Assembly (NCBI RefSeq): GCF_028274965.1 | Contig: NZ_JAQCNO010000018.1 | Span: forward strand, 27,178 to 91,177 | Source of the DNA: Natronomonas sp. | GTDB taxonomy: Archaea; Halobacteriota; Halobacteria; Halobacteriales; Haloarculaceae | Reading direction: 5' to 3' | Length of the DNA stretch: 64,000 bases | Part shown: in pieces, positions 52,817 through 62,338 of the stretch | How the letters are laid out: each line of letters starts with the position of its first letter | How positions within the stretch are numbered: position 1 is the first letter of the stretch | Made by a program: the position numbers and the translations under genes | The notes under the pieces: generated by a model | What the model saw: only the letters and a program-made list of their open reading frames with translations | The model's database searches: none | Told to the model about the DNA's origin: nothing

Positions 52817-52968
52817 CACTGAACCGATCCGCGCGGGTACGCAGCCCGTGCGGCGAGCTGTCCGCGTCTCCCGCGCGGATCCGCCTCGATACCCCGACGC
52901 ACACCCGGACGACCGACGCCCCGGGACCAACGCTTAACACCGACGGTGAAGATCAGTCCGTTGATCCG

Positions 52969-53454
52969 ATGGCTCCGCAGACGATCGCGCGGCTCCTCAC
53001 GGAGTGGGCCACGCTGTTCGTACTCGTGGTCGGTCCCGGCCTCGTCGCCGGCCTCCTGTGGAGTCCGTTCCTTGGATCCGACCGGCTCAGATCGCTGTTC
53101 GAACGGCTGTGGCCGGGGGGATCGCCGGCCGTGAGCTACCCGCTCGCGATGGTCGGGCTGTCTCTCCCCTGGGTCGTGGCCGCAGGCGGCGCGATAGTCC
53201 GGGGCTCGCCCGAGGAACTCGCGATGGCGAACGCGCTGCTCGACGTGGTCGTCGGCCTGTCGGCTCTGTACCTCGTCGGACTCCCGCTCGTCGCCGGATT
53301 TGGGCTCCCTCGCGCCGGGATCGACTGGGACGACACCGGGTACGGCCCGCGGACGTGGGCGCTTCTCGTCGGCGGCGCGTCGTGGTACGTCGCCCTGTTG
53401 GCGACTCCGACGCTCGCTCTCAGCGTCGGTCTGGCGCTCGGCGGCGGCCCGTGA
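52969..53454 (+). CDS. Hypothetical four-helix membrane protein
   Basis: A 161-residue membrane protein with helices at about 12-32, 55-75, 85-107 and 130-155, joined by short loops. It has no motif known to me. A TATA-like CTTAACACC at about 52933-52941 lies roughly 30 bp upstream of the ATG. It is convergent to the ABM-domain gene, ending 33 bp away. Function unknown. Confidence 0.7.
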   Translation: MAPQTIARLLTEWATLFVLVVGPGLVAGLLWSPFLGSDRLRSLFERLWPGGSPAVSYPLAMVGLSLPWVVAAGGAIVRGSPEELAMANALLDVVVGLSALYLVGLPLVAGFGLPRAGIDWDDTGYGPRTWALLVGGASWYVALLATPTLALSVGLALGGGP

Positions 53455-53487
53455 CAGCGGGGCGACCCTAGAGAAACCGCCGTCCGG

Positions 53488-53793
53488 TCACAACTCCAAC
53501 TCGGAGACGCCGTCGACGTCGAACTGGACGACCTCCGGTTCGCCGGCCAGGAGGTCCGGCAGCGCCGCCGCGAACTCCCGGTAGTGGTCGGTCTGTGTGT
53601 GGGACTCGACCGCCGCCTCGTCCTCGTACTGCTCGACGAACCGCAGCACGGTCTCGTCCTCGACGTCCGTCATCGCCCGGTACTCGATCATCCCCTCTTC
53701 GCGGTTGGACTCCTCGACGAGGGTCTCGGCGAGCGCGAGCGCCTCCTCGCGTTTCTCCGGGTCGATCGGGATTGACGCGTATAGTACGATCAT
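53488..53793 (-). CDS. Antibiotic-biosynthesis-monooxygenase (ABM/YgiN-like) domain protein
   Basis: A 101-residue dimeric ferredoxin-like fold: MIVLYASIPIDPEKREEALALAETLVEESNREEGMIEYRAM, then VLRFVEQYEDEAAVESHTQTDHYREF. The order matches YgiN-type quinol monooxygenases or related small stress proteins; the activity cannot be told. The ATG at 53793 is chosen over an upstream Arg-rich extension. Confidence 0.88.
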   Translation of the reverse strand: MIVLYASIPIDPEKREEALALAETLVEESNREEGMIEYRAMTDVEDETVLRFVEQYEDEAAVESHTQTDHYREFAAALPDLLAGEPEVVQFDVDGVSELEL

Positions 53794-53925
53794 CGCACGG
53801 CCCACTACACGACAGTACAATAAAAACTCCGCCACCGACCGGCGAGGCCGTCCGCGACGGGACCGCGATCGCACGGTCCGCGGTAACGCTCCTGTGCGGG
53901 TAATCTCCGGCGCGCCGGGTGCGAA

Positions 53926-53935
53926 ATTATATATG
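53926..53935 (+). promoter_or_regulatory. TATA-like element for the first amidase gene
   Basis: ATTATATATG lies 31-40 bp upstream of the ATG at 53966 and is the clearest TATA box in this part of the window. The predicted leader is about 9 nt. Confidence 0.6.
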
Positions 53936-53965
53936 GGGCCGTTATGTTATCTGCTACCGTACACG

Positions 53966-55465
53966 ATGACAGACGGATTCGACATCGTCGAGGCGACGAT
54001 CGACGAGATACACGACGCGATGGAGGCCGGCGACGTCTCCAGCGAGGAACTGGTCAACGCCTATCTCGACAGGATAGACGCGTACGACCGCAACGGCCCG
54101 GAGATCAACAGCGTCATCACCGTCAACGACGGCGCCGTCGACCGGGCGATCGAACTCGACCGGACGCTCGAGTCCGAGGGCCTCGTCGGGCCGCTCCACG
54201 GCATCCCCGTTTTAGTCAAGGACCAGGCCGAAACGGAGGGGCTCACGACGACGTTCGGCTCGGAGGCGTGTTCGGACTACGTCCCCGACGGCGACGCCGC
54301 CATCGTCACGCGGATCAAGGACGCCGGCGGGGTCGTACTCGCGAAGACGAACCTCCCGGACTGGGCGTCGGCGTACTTCGGCTACTCCTCGGAGAACGGC
54401 CAGACGAAGAACCCCTACGACCTCGAGCGCGATCCGGGCGGATCGAGTTCCGGCAGCGGGGCCGGCGTGGCCGCAAACCTCGCCACCATCGGAACCGCTG
54501 AGGACACCGGCGGCTCGGTCCGCGTCCCGGCGGCGAACTGCAACCTCTTCGGCATCCGCGTCACGACGGGGCTCGTAAGCAGGGTCGGGCACTCGCCGCT
54601 GGTCCCGCGACAGGACACGCCGGGGCCGGTCGCCCGGACGGCGACGGACATGACCCGCTTTCTCGACGTGATGGTCGGGTACGACGAGGACGACGACTGG
54701 TCGGGCGCAACGGCCCAGACGGACGTCGACTCCTATACGGACTACCTGAACGCCGACGGGTTCGAGGGCAAGCGGATCGGCGTGCTGCGCGACGCCTTCG
54801 GCGACGGGGACGATCCCCGGGGCGCGCCGGTCAACGACGTCGTCGAGTCGGCGCTTGATGTCATGACCGACGCGGGCGCCGAACTGGTGGATCCGGTCTC
54901 GATCCCGGACCTCGACGAGCAGATCGAGGACACGACGGTGTACGGGTACCACGCGACGATCCACCTCAACGGGTTCCTCGAGGAACGCGATGACATCCCG
55001 TACGACTCCGTGGGGGAGATCTACGAGGCCGGCGCGTACCACGAGGACCTCGATCTCATCGAGGCGATCGCCGAGACGACGAGCGAACCCACCGAGGAAC
55101 TCGACTACTGGCGACAGACCCTCGGCCAGGAGTCGCTCCGGCGGGACGTGTTGGACGCGTTCGCGGCCAACGACCTCGACGCGATGGTGTTCCCGGACGT
55201 GCAGGTGACGCCGCCGAAGATCTCCGAACTCGGCGACCGGTACACGACGGCGAACTACCCGACGAACACGCCGATCGGGGCCCAAACGCAGTGCCCGGCG
55301 GTCTCCGTCCCCGGCGGACTCACCGACGGCGGCGTCCCCGTCGGCGTCGAACTCCTCGGGGTGCCCTACAGCGAACCGGCCCTCGTCGAGATGGCCTACG
55401 CCTACGACCAGGCGACCGAAACGAGAGTGCCCCCGGAGACGGCGCCCCCGCTCGATTCCGACTGA
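53966..55465 (+). CDS. Amidase (amidase-signature family) 1
   Basis: A 499-residue serine hydrolase of the amidase-signature fold, hydrolysing C-N amide bonds. The Ser-cisSer-Lys triad is seen as Lys85 (VLVKDQ), cis-Ser about 160 in GGSSSGSGAGVAANLATIG, and Ser184 in EDTGGSVRVPAANC. The NLPDWASAYF segment and absence of a GatA-type tail suggest a free amidase (peptide-amidase-like) rather than a tRNA amidotransferase. It starts the block leading to the second amidase and the urt-type importer; regulation is unknown. Confidence 0.92.
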   Translation: MTDGFDIVEATIDEIHDAMEAGDVSSEELVNAYLDRIDAYDRNGPEINSVITVNDGAVDRAIELDRTLESEGLVGPLHGIPVLVKDQAETEGLTTTFGSEACSDYVPDGDAAIVTRIKDAGGVVLAKTNLPDWASAYFGYSSENGQTKNPYDLERDPGGSSSGSGAGVAANLATIGTAEDTGGSVRVPAANCNLFGIRVTTGLVSRVGHSPLVPRQDTPGPVARTATDMTRFLDVMVGYDEDDDWSGATAQTDVDSYTDYLNADGFEGKRIGVLRDAFGDGDDPRGAPVNDVVESALDVMTDAGAELVDPVSIPDLDEQIEDTTVYGYHATIHLNGFLEERDDIPYDSVGEIYEAGAYHEDLDLIEAIAETTSEPTEELDYWRQTLGQESLRRDVLDAFAANDLDAMVFPDVQVTPPKISELGDRYTTANYPTNTPIGAQTQCPAVSVPGGLTDGGVPVGVELLGVPYSEPALVEMAYAYDQATETRVPPETAPPLDSD

Positions 55466-55555
55466 CGCCGGCGCCGAACCGACGGCCGACCCCTCCCCCG
55501 TCCCGTCGCCCGCGGCGACAAAAGAACCAAGTCGGCGTTGGACGTCTACGGAGTC

Positions 55556-57067
55556 ATGTCGCTTCGTCCCCCGACGGAATCGGAGATACGGGAGCTGGGC
55601 AGCCGGCTGTACCTCGATCTGACCGACGAGGAGGTCCGGGACTACCGCGAGTTGGTGACGGACCTCCTCGCGTCGTACCAAACCGTACGCGACCGGGGAC
55701 ACCCCCCGATCGAGCGGGCGGAGCCGCGACCGCGGGACCCCGGCCACCGCGCCCGAGAGAACGATCCGTACAACGCGTGGATCACCCGCTGTGAGGTCCC
55801 CGGCGCGAGTGAGGGGCCGCTCGCGGGGTTCGACGTCGCGATCAAGGACAACGTCTCCGTCGCCGGCGTCGAGATGACCTGCGGCTCGCAGGTGCTCGAG
55901 GGGTACGTTCCGGACGCGGACGCGACGATCGTGTCGCGGCTCCTCGAATCGGGCGCGCGGATCGTCGGGAAGACCAACATGGACGATATGGCATTCACCG
56001 GCAACGGCCACTCGAGCGCGTTCGGCCCGACGCTGAACCCCCACGACGACGACCACCTCAGCGGCGGGTCGAGCGGCGGGAGCGCGATCGCGGTCGCGAC
56101 CGGCGACGTCGACGTCGCGATCGGGTCCGACCAGGGCGGAAGCGTCAGAGTCCCGGCCGCCTGGAGCGGCGTCGTCGGCCACAAGCCGACCCACGGTCTC
56201 GTCCCCTACACGGGGTGTATCGGGATCGAGAACACGATCGATCATGCCGGGCCGCTGGCGCCCGACGTCGAGACGGCGGCGCGGACGCTGTCGGTGCTGG
56301 CCGGGCGCGACCCCGACGACCCCCGACAGCCCCAGTCGGTGCCGACCGAACGCTACGAGGCGTCGCTCGAGGACCCCGTCGAGGACCTCTCGATCGCGGT
56401 GCTCACCGAGGGGTTCGAACAGCCCGACGCGGACCCGGAGGTCAACGAGAGCGTCCGCGCCGCGATCGACGCCTTGGCCGACGAGGGCGCGACGACGACG
56501 GCGGAGTCGCTGCCGATACACGCCGACGCGGCCGACGTGTTCACGGTCGCGCTCGCCGAGGGGTTCGCCGCGGCGGTGGCCGGCGAGGGCGTCGGCCACA
56601 ACTGGAAGGGTCACTACGACGTCTCGTGGGTCGACTCCTTCGGGAAAGCGCGCCGCGCACAGGGCGGCGACTTCCCGCCGAGCGTCAAGTTAACCCTTCT
56701 CGCGGGCGCGTACACCGGCGACCAGTACCACTCGAAGTACTACGCCGAGGCGATGAACCTGCGGGCCGAACTCACCGACCGCTACGACGCGCTGCTGTCG
56801 GAGTACGACCTGATCGCCATGCCGACCACGGCCACGACGGCAAACGAGTACGTCCCGGATCAGGACCGCTTCGAGTTCATCGCCGACGCCTGGGGCTGTC
56901 TCGCGAACACGTGCGCGTTCAACATGACCGGCCACCCCTCTCTGAGCGTTCCCGTCGGACCCTCGGCGTCCGATGGGCTTCCGGTCGGGCTGTTGCTCAC
57001 CGGGCGACAGTTCGACGACGCCACCGTATTGAACGCCGGACGCGCGGTCGAGCGGACCTTGGCGTGA
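55556..57067 (+). CDS. Amidase (amidase-signature family) 2
   Basis: A 503-residue amidase with Lys97 (VAIKDNVS), cis-Ser172 in GGSSGGSAIAVATG and Ser196 in DQGGSVRVPAAW. Around position 410 there is KYYAEAMNLRAELTDRYDALL with the usual late domain, and NCVFNMTGHPSLSVP-like NTCAFNMTGHPSLSVP. Sequence and order resemble small-amide or amide-nitrile pathway amidases. It follows amidase 1 by 90 bp and precedes the importer genes by 276 bp, which include the clear importer promoter. Its own weak TATA-like ACAAAAGAAC is near 55518. Confidence 0.92.
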   Translation: MSLRPPTESEIRELGSRLYLDLTDEEVRDYRELVTDLLASYQTVRDRGHPPIERAEPRPRDPGHRARENDPYNAWITRCEVPGASEGPLAGFDVAIKDNVSVAGVEMTCGSQVLEGYVPDADATIVSRLLESGARIVGKTNMDDMAFTGNGHSSAFGPTLNPHDDDHLSGGSSGGSAIAVATGDVDVAIGSDQGGSVRVPAAWSGVVGHKPTHGLVPYTGCIGIENTIDHAGPLAPDVETAARTLSVLAGRDPDDPRQPQSVPTERYEASLEDPVEDLSIAVLTEGFEQPDADPEVNESVRAAIDALADEGATTTAESLPIHADAADVFTVALAEGFAAAVAGEGVGHNWKGHYDVSWVDSFGKARRAQGGDFPPSVKLTLLAGAYTGDQYHSKYYAEAMNLRAELTDRYDALLSEYDLIAMPTTATTANEYVPDQDRFEFIADAWGCLANTCAFNMTGHPSLSVPVGPSASDGLPVGLLLTGRQFDDATVLNAGRAVERTLA

Positions 57068-57310
57068 CCGATCGCGCCGCCAGACACCCGAAGGCGAGGG
57101 CGCGGGCGTAGACGCGAACCGACGACACCGGGCGCGCCGGAACGACGGAGGTCGGTTTCGGTGAAACCCACCGTTTTCGCACGCTCGGTGCCGGTTTCGC
57201 GGGGTTCGGCCGAGAAAACGGACCGATCGACGCGTTATTCAGGTATTAACACAAACATACAACGTAATACACCGTCAGAAGTATACTGTTCGTACCCACT
57301 TCGTTGAGAA

Positions 57311-57322
57311 AAATACATATAG
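57311..57322 (+). promoter_or_regulatory. Core promoter for the urt-type importer operon
   Basis: AAATACATATAG is centred about 28 bp upstream of the urtA ATG at 57344, so the transcript is predicted to be leaderless. It sits at the end of an unusually AT-rich stretch (about 57235-57335), the lowest-GC stretch I noticed in the importer region. This suggests a controlled promoter. Confidence 0.6.
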
Positions 57323-57343
57323 TAAAGTGCTGAATGGCCTCAT

Positions 57344-58663
57344 ATGGGACGCGATAACTCATGGCGAAACGCCTCGGACGCGACACTGACCAACTCCCGT
57401 CGTCGGTTCCTCAAGACCGCGGCCGGCGGATCGGTCGGGCTCTCCGCCATGCTCGCCGGGTGTTCCGGGAACGGAAACGGAAACGGCGGTAACGGCGGCG
57501 GCAACGGTGGCGACTCGGAGACGATCACCATCGGCGATCTCTCGCCGCGGTCGGGGCCCAACGCCCTGTACGGGACGCCGATGCACAACTCCGCACAACT
57601 GGCCGTCGAGGAGATGAACGAGAACGGCGGCCTGCTCGGCCGGGAGGTCGAACTGGTAGACCCCGACCCGCAGTCGGACACCGGCGTGTACCAGGAACAG
57701 GCCCGGCGGCTGATCCTCGAGGATCAGGTCGACGTGCTGATGGGCGGGGTGACGAGCGCATCCCGGGAGGCGATGCGGCCCACGATCAGCGAGAACCAAC
57801 AGCTGTACTTCTACCCCGCGCTGTACGAGGGCGGCGTCTGCGACGAGTACATCCACCTGACGGGGCCGACGCCGAGCCAGCAGATGCTGCCGCTCGTCCA
57901 GTACATGGTCGAGGAGTTCGGCACGGAGGTGTACACGATCGCCGCCGACTACAACTTCGGGCAGATCTCAGCCCGGTGGGCGGAGCGGTACGTCGGCAAC
58001 GAGGGCGGCGAGATCATCGGCGAGGAGTTCATTCCGCTCGACGTCTCCGATCACGGCTCGACGATAAACAACATCCAGGACGCCGACCCCGACTGGATCA
58101 TGTCGCTCATCGTCGGCTCGAACCACGTCCCGTTCTACAGCCAAGCCGAGTCCTCGGGGCTCAACAAGCCGATGGCCTCGACGGTCAGCATCGGCTCGGC
58201 CTACGAGCACATCACGGTCGATCCGCCCGCCCTCGAGAGCATGTACACGGCGTGGAACTACATGGAGGAGATCCCGACCGACGCGAACGAGGACTTCGTC
58301 TCGCGGTACCGCGAGCGGTTCCCCGAGACGGAGTACCTCAACCAACACGGGTTCAGCCACTACGTCTCGTACAAGCTCTACGAGATGGCCGTCGAGGAGG
58401 CCGGGACGGTCGAGATGCCGGAGGTCAACGACGTGCTCGAAAGCGGGCTGTCGATCTCGACGGCCGCCGGCGAGCTCTCGTTGGACCCGGCGACGCATCA
58501 CCTCAGCCACAACATCTACCTCGCGGAGGTCGGCGAGGACCACAGCATCAACTTCCTCGATACGACCGAAAACGTCGAACCCGAGTGGCTCCGCGAGCGC
58601 TGCAGCCTCGACACCGAGAGCACCTGGGACGATCCGACCTCGGAGTTCTTCACCGACGTGTGA
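57344..58663 (+). CDS. urtA: Urea/amide-type ABC transporter substrate-binding lipoprotein
   Basis: A 439-residue periplasmic-type binding protein of the branched-chain-amino-acid/urea (UrtA, FmdD) family. A Tat lipoprotein signal SRRRFLKTAAGGSVGLSAMLAGC (lipobox Cys about 41) is followed by an Asn/Gly spacer. The mature lobe begins TITIGDLSPRSGPNALYGTP and has the family's YFYPALYEGGVCDEY and IAADYNFGQISARWAERY. It heads the five-gene importer operon. The ligand could be urea, formamide, acetamide or a similar small amide. Confidence 0.92.
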   Translation: MGRDNSWRNASDATLTNSRRRFLKTAAGGSVGLSAMLAGCSGNGNGNGGNGGGNGGDSETITIGDLSPRSGPNALYGTPMHNSAQLAVEEMNENGGLLGREVELVDPDPQSDTGVYQEQARRLILEDQVDVLMGGVTSASREAMRPTISENQQLYFYPALYEGGVCDEYIHLTGPTPSQQMLPLVQYMVEEFGTEVYTIAADYNFGQISARWAERYVGNEGGEIIGEEFIPLDVSDHGSTINNIQDADPDWIMSLIVGSNHVPFYSQAESSGLNKPMASTVSIGSAYEHITVDPPALESMYTAWNYMEEIPTDANEDFVSRYRERFPETEYLNQHGFSHYVSYKLYEMAVEEAGTVEMPEVNDVLESGLSISTAAGELSLDPATHHLSHNIYLAEVGEDHSINFLDTTENVEPEWLRERCSLDTESTWDDPTSEFFTDV

Positions 58664-58712
58664 GCCGTCGATAACGCCTCTACCCAAAGCCTAAGCCCAA
58701 TCTCAAGACACG

Positions 58713-59582
58713 ATGGCACTCACAAACGTACTCGATATAACGGGGCTGATGTTGTCCTCATTCGGCACGCTGGTGCTCGCCGCGGTCGGGTTGGCGATCA
58801 TCTTCGGGATGATGCGGATCATCAACCTCGCGCACGGCGAGTTCATCATGATCGGCGCGTACGCGACCGCCTTCAGCTTCAGCGCCGGCGTGCCGCTCGC
58901 GCTCGCGATACCGATCGGCGGGCTCGTCACGGGGATCGTCGGCCTCGTTCTCGAACGGCTCATCATCCGACACCTGTACGACCGCCTCGTCGATTCGATG
59001 GTCGCCACGTGGGGGATCAGCCTGATCTTCGCACAGGGCATGTTGATCATCGCGGGCCCGAGTTTCAGCGACGTGCCGACGCCGCTCGGCCCCATCAGCT
59101 ACGGCGACTTTTCGATGTCGCTGTACCGGGTCGTGCTCGCCGCGTCGGCAATCGGCCTCCTGATCGCGCTGTACGGGATCTACACGTACACGACCTACGG
59201 CCGACACGCACGCGCGACGATGCAGGACGAGGAGACGGCCCGCAGCCTCGGCGTCAACACGGACCGCATCTACATGATCACGTTCTTCATCGGCTCGGTG
59301 ATGGCGGGCATCGCGGGCGGACTGCTCTCGCCGATCGTCTCGATCGTCCCGACGCTCGGGCAGTCCTACATCATCGAGGCGTTCGTCACCGTCATCGTCG
59401 CCGGACCGAGCGTGATCCTCGGAACGATCCTGAGTGGCTTCTCGCTGTCCGTGGTCAACGCGCCCGTCTCGCAGTGGGCCGGATCGTTCGCCGGACGGGT
59501 CGCGCTGCTCGTCGCCGCGATCGTGATCATCAGGCTCCTTCCGGAAGGCATCTCCGGATACTGGATGGAGGGAGGGGAGTAA
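58713..59582 (+). CDS. urtB: Urea/amide-type ABC transporter permease 1
   Basis: A 289-residue LivH-type permease with about eight helices and IINLAHGEFIMIGAYATAF at the N-terminus, typical of this family. The coupling region is GRHARATMQDEETARSLGVNTDRIYM. It starts 49 bp after urtA. With UrtC it forms the channel that takes substrate from UrtA. Confidence 0.93.
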   Translation: MALTNVLDITGLMLSSFGTLVLAAVGLAIIFGMMRIINLAHGEFIMIGAYATAFSFSAGVPLALAIPIGGLVTGIVGLVLERLIIRHLYDRLVDSMVATWGISLIFAQGMLIIAGPSFSDVPTPLGPISYGDFSMSLYRVVLAASAIGLLIALYGIYTYTTYGRHARATMQDEETARSLGVNTDRIYMITFFIGSVMAGIAGGLLSPIVSIVPTLGQSYIIEAFVTVIVAGPSVILGTILSGFSLSVVNAPVSQWAGSFAGRVALLVAAIVIIRLLPEGISGYWMEGGE

Positions 59583-59589
59583 CACGACC

Positions 59590-60726
59590 ATGTCCGAAAA
59601 GAAACCAACACTGCCCGGAAACGAGTTCCTGCCGAGCATCGTCGTCGACGGCCTCGATCGGGTGTTCGCTCCGTTCAACGGGCCGAACACGATCGGCAAC
59701 TCGCCGATCTTCTGGATCGCCTTCCTCCTCGTGGCGCTTGTCGCGCTGGCCTACCCGGCCGTGACGACGCCGTTTCGCGTCCTCAACACGACCGGGTACG
59801 TCGTCTGGATATTCCTCGCGTTGAGCCTGACGCTCATCTGGGGGTACACCGGGATCTTCAGCTTCGGTCAGACGGCGTTCTTCGGGCTGGGCGGGTACAC
59901 CTTCGGCGTCGTCGCAAAAAATCTCGTCCAGGTGACCGGTGCGACGAACCTCGCGCTGCTGGCGGCGGTTGTGCTGCCGGCGGTGTTCGCGGTCGTCGTC
60001 GGCTACTTTATGTTCTACGGCCGCGTCTCCGGCGTCTACGTGGCGATCATCACCCTCGCGGTCACGCTCATCCTCGAGTTGCTGTTCGGGCGGACCGCCG
60101 GGCCGCAGTACACGATCGGCGCTGCCGAACTTGGGGGGTTCAACGGGATGACGAACATCCCATCGTTGGCCTTCGGGATCGAGCCGGTGCTCGTGGAACT
60201 CGACCCCGTGCCGATGTACTACTTCGTGGTCGGACTGCTCATCGCGGGGTACCTGGCGCTGCGGTACGTCGTCAACTCGAACTACGGCTACGTGCTCATC
60301 GCCGTGCGCGAAAACGAGGCCCGCACGGAGATGTTCGGGTACGACATCCGGAAGATCAAGCTACAGGCCTTTGCGATCGGCGGCGCGATGGCCGGACTGA
60401 GCGGCGCGCTGTTCGCCTCCTGGAACAACTTCATCAGCCCGCCGGTCATGGGCATCGTCACCGCGGCGCTGCCCGTGATCTGGGTCACCGTCGGCGGACG
60501 ACAGACGATCCTGGGCGCCATCTTCGGCGCCCTGGGGCTTCAGTTCTTAGACAGCGAACTCGCCGCCGCCGGCAGCGAGTTCAGCGTCGTCGCCCTCGGG
60601 GTGATCCTCCTCGGCGTCATCCTGTACTTCTCCGACGGGGTCGTGCCGGCGATCGCCTCGCGGATCGAAGACCGGATCGGGTCCTCGCCCGACGAATCGG
60701 TCGTACTGGAGGAGTCCGACGCATGA
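59590..60726 (+). CDS. urtC: Urea/amide-type ABC transporter permease 2
   Basis: A 378-residue LivM-type permease with a longer N-terminus than UrtB. It has LTLIWGYTGIFSFGQTAFFGLGGYTFG and the coupling segment AVRENEARTEMFGYDIRKIKLQAFAIG. It starts 7 bp after urtB, and its stop overlaps urtD by 4 nt. Confidence 0.93.
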   Translation: MSEKKPTLPGNEFLPSIVVDGLDRVFAPFNGPNTIGNSPIFWIAFLLVALVALAYPAVTTPFRVLNTTGYVVWIFLALSLTLIWGYTGIFSFGQTAFFGLGGYTFGVVAKNLVQVTGATNLALLAAVVLPAVFAVVVGYFMFYGRVSGVYVAIITLAVTLILELLFGRTAGPQYTIGAAELGGFNGMTNIPSLAFGIEPVLVELDPVPMYYFVVGLLIAGYLALRYVVNSNYGYVLIAVRENEARTEMFGYDIRKIKLQAFAIGGAMAGLSGALFASWNNFISPPVMGIVTAALPVIWVTVGGRQTILGAIFGALGLQFLDSELAAAGSEFSVVALGVILLGVILYFSDGVVPAIASRIEDRIGSSPDESVVLEESDA

Positions 60727-61469
60727 GCTCGGGAACGCGCGGGGACGGAACCCCGATACTCGAAACGGACGGGCTACAGAAGACCTTCGGCGGGCTGACC
60801 GCCGTCGATCGGGTCGACTACCGGCTCCCGAGGGGGGACATCCAGTGTCTCATCGGCCCCAACGGGGCCGGAAAGAGCACGTTCTTCGGGCTCCTGACCG
60901 GGAAACTGCGGCCGACCGGGGGGACGATCCGGTACAACGGCGAGGACATCACCGGCCTGATGCCACACGAGCGGGTCCGCCGCGGCATCTCGCTCAAGTT
61001 CCAGACGCTGAACATCTACGAGGAGCTGCGCGTCAGCGAGAACCTCCGGGTTCCCTGCCAGCGGCGCGACGAGGACACACGGACGCTGATCGAGGAGGTG
61101 GCCGATCTGGTCGATCTGACCGGCAAGCTCGACCAGCCGGTCGACACCCTCTCGTACGGCGAACAGCAGTGGCTCGAGATCGGGATGTCGATCGCGGTCG
61201 ACCCCGAGTTGCTGCTGTTGGACGAGCCGACCGCCGGGATGACCGTCGAGGAGACCGAGCGGACGGGAGAGCTGATCCAGACGCTCGTCGAGACCCGGGA
61301 CATGACCGCCCTCGTCGTCGAACACGACATCGACTTCGTGCGACAGATCGCCGAGCAGGTGACCGTCCTGCACAACGGGGAGGTGTTCCGACAGGGGACG
61401 ATCGAGGACGTCGCCGAGGACCCGGAGGTCAAGCGCATCTACCTCGGCGAGGAGTACGGGGGCGACTGA
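60723..61469 (+). CDS. urtD: Urea/amide-type ABC transporter ATP-binding protein 1
   Basis: A 248-residue LivG-type ATPase. Walker A is GPNGAGKST, the signature is LSYGEQQ, Walker B is LLLLDEPTAGM, and the switch His is in VVEHDIDF. The ATG at 60723 overlaps the urtC stop by 4 nt. UrtD energises import with UrtE. Confidence 0.94.
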   Translation: MSSGTRGDGTPILETDGLQKTFGGLTAVDRVDYRLPRGDIQCLIGPNGAGKSTFFGLLTGKLRPTGGTIRYNGEDITGLMPHERVRRGISLKFQTLNIYEELRVSENLRVPCQRRDEDTRTLIEEVADLVDLTGKLDQPVDTLSYGEQQWLEIGMSIAVDPELLLLDEPTAGMTVEETERTGELIQTLVETRDMTALVVEHDIDFVRQIAEQVTVLHNGEVFRQGTIEDVAEDPEVKRIYLGEEYGGD

Positions 61470-61530
61470 TGAGCCCGGAGCACCGCTGGGACGGCACACG
61501 ACAGCACCCCACGCGACAGCACGCCACAGC

Positions 61531-62235
61531 ATGAACCTATTCGAACTCAACAACGTGACCGCGGGATACGGCTCGACGCCCATCCTCCGGGACGTGTCGC
61601 TCGCCGTCGAGGAGGGAGACGTCGTCTCGCTGATCGGGCGCAACGGCGTCGGGAAGACGACGCTCATGAAGATCGCGATCGGACTCCTCTCGCCCGAGGA
61701 GGGCGACGTGATGTTCGACGGAGCGGACGTGACGTCGATGGGCGCCGACGAGCGCGCCAGAGCCGGGATAGGGTACGTCCCGCAGGGACGGGACGTGTTC
61801 CCCCGGATGACCGTCGAGGAGAACCTCCAGATCGGGGCCGAGGTCGGCGGCGGCGGCCGCGAGAAGCTGTACGACGAGGTCTACGAGTACTTCCCGAGAC
61901 TCGACGAGCGGAGAGACCAGAACGCGGGCACCATGAGCGGCGGCGAACAGCAGATGCTCGCCATCGGACGGGCGCTCGTCGGGAACCCTGATCTACTGCT
62001 TTTGGACGAGCCCTCCGAGGGCGTCCAACCCTCCATCGTGACGGAGATCAGCGAACGCGTCCAGGAGATCAACGAGGAGATCGGCACGACCGTCCTGTTC
62101 GTCGAGCAGAACATCCAGTTCACGATGAACGCCTCGAACAGCTGCTACGTGATGGAGAAAGGCCGGATCGTCGACCGGGTCTCGCCGGACGACGCCGACG
62201 ACGAATCGGTGATCGAAGAGCACATCACCATCTGA
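61531..62235 (+). CDS. urtE: Urea/amide-type ABC transporter ATP-binding protein 2
   Basis: A 234-residue LivF-type ATPase: Walker A GRNGVGKTT, signature MSGGEQQ, Walker B LLLLDEPSEG, then FVEQNIQFT. It starts 61 bp after urtD and ends the five-gene importer. No urease gene (ureABC) or GlnK gene follows within the window. Confidence 0.94.
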   Translation: MNLFELNNVTAGYGSTPILRDVSLAVEEGDVVSLIGRNGVGKTTLMKIAIGLLSPEEGDVMFDGADVTSMGADERARAGIGYVPQGRDVFPRMTVEENLQIGAEVGGGGREKLYDEVYEYFPRLDERRDQNAGTMSGGEQQMLAIGRALVGNPDLLLLDEPSEGVQPSIVTEISERVQEINEEIGTTVLFVEQNIQFTMNASNSCYVMEKGRIVDRVSPDDADDESVIEEHITI

Positions 62236-62338
62236 CGCCGCCTCCGCGGTCGGCCGTGACGACGCGGCCGTCTCGCCCTCAAGATGTCCGTTCGCCTCGC
62301 TTCGATACCTCCATACCCCGCCCGTCCGAACGCCGGGT

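Noticed and set aside
54212..56614. An 800-codon open frame on the minus strand opposite both amidase genes
   Set aside because: It spans the gap between two well-supported amidases and shows only Arg-rich repeats; not a gene.
57154..57168. GGTTTC-GGT-GAAACC hairpin downstream of the second amidase as a terminator
   Set aside because: Only a 6-bp stem with no T-run following; too weak to call a terminator.
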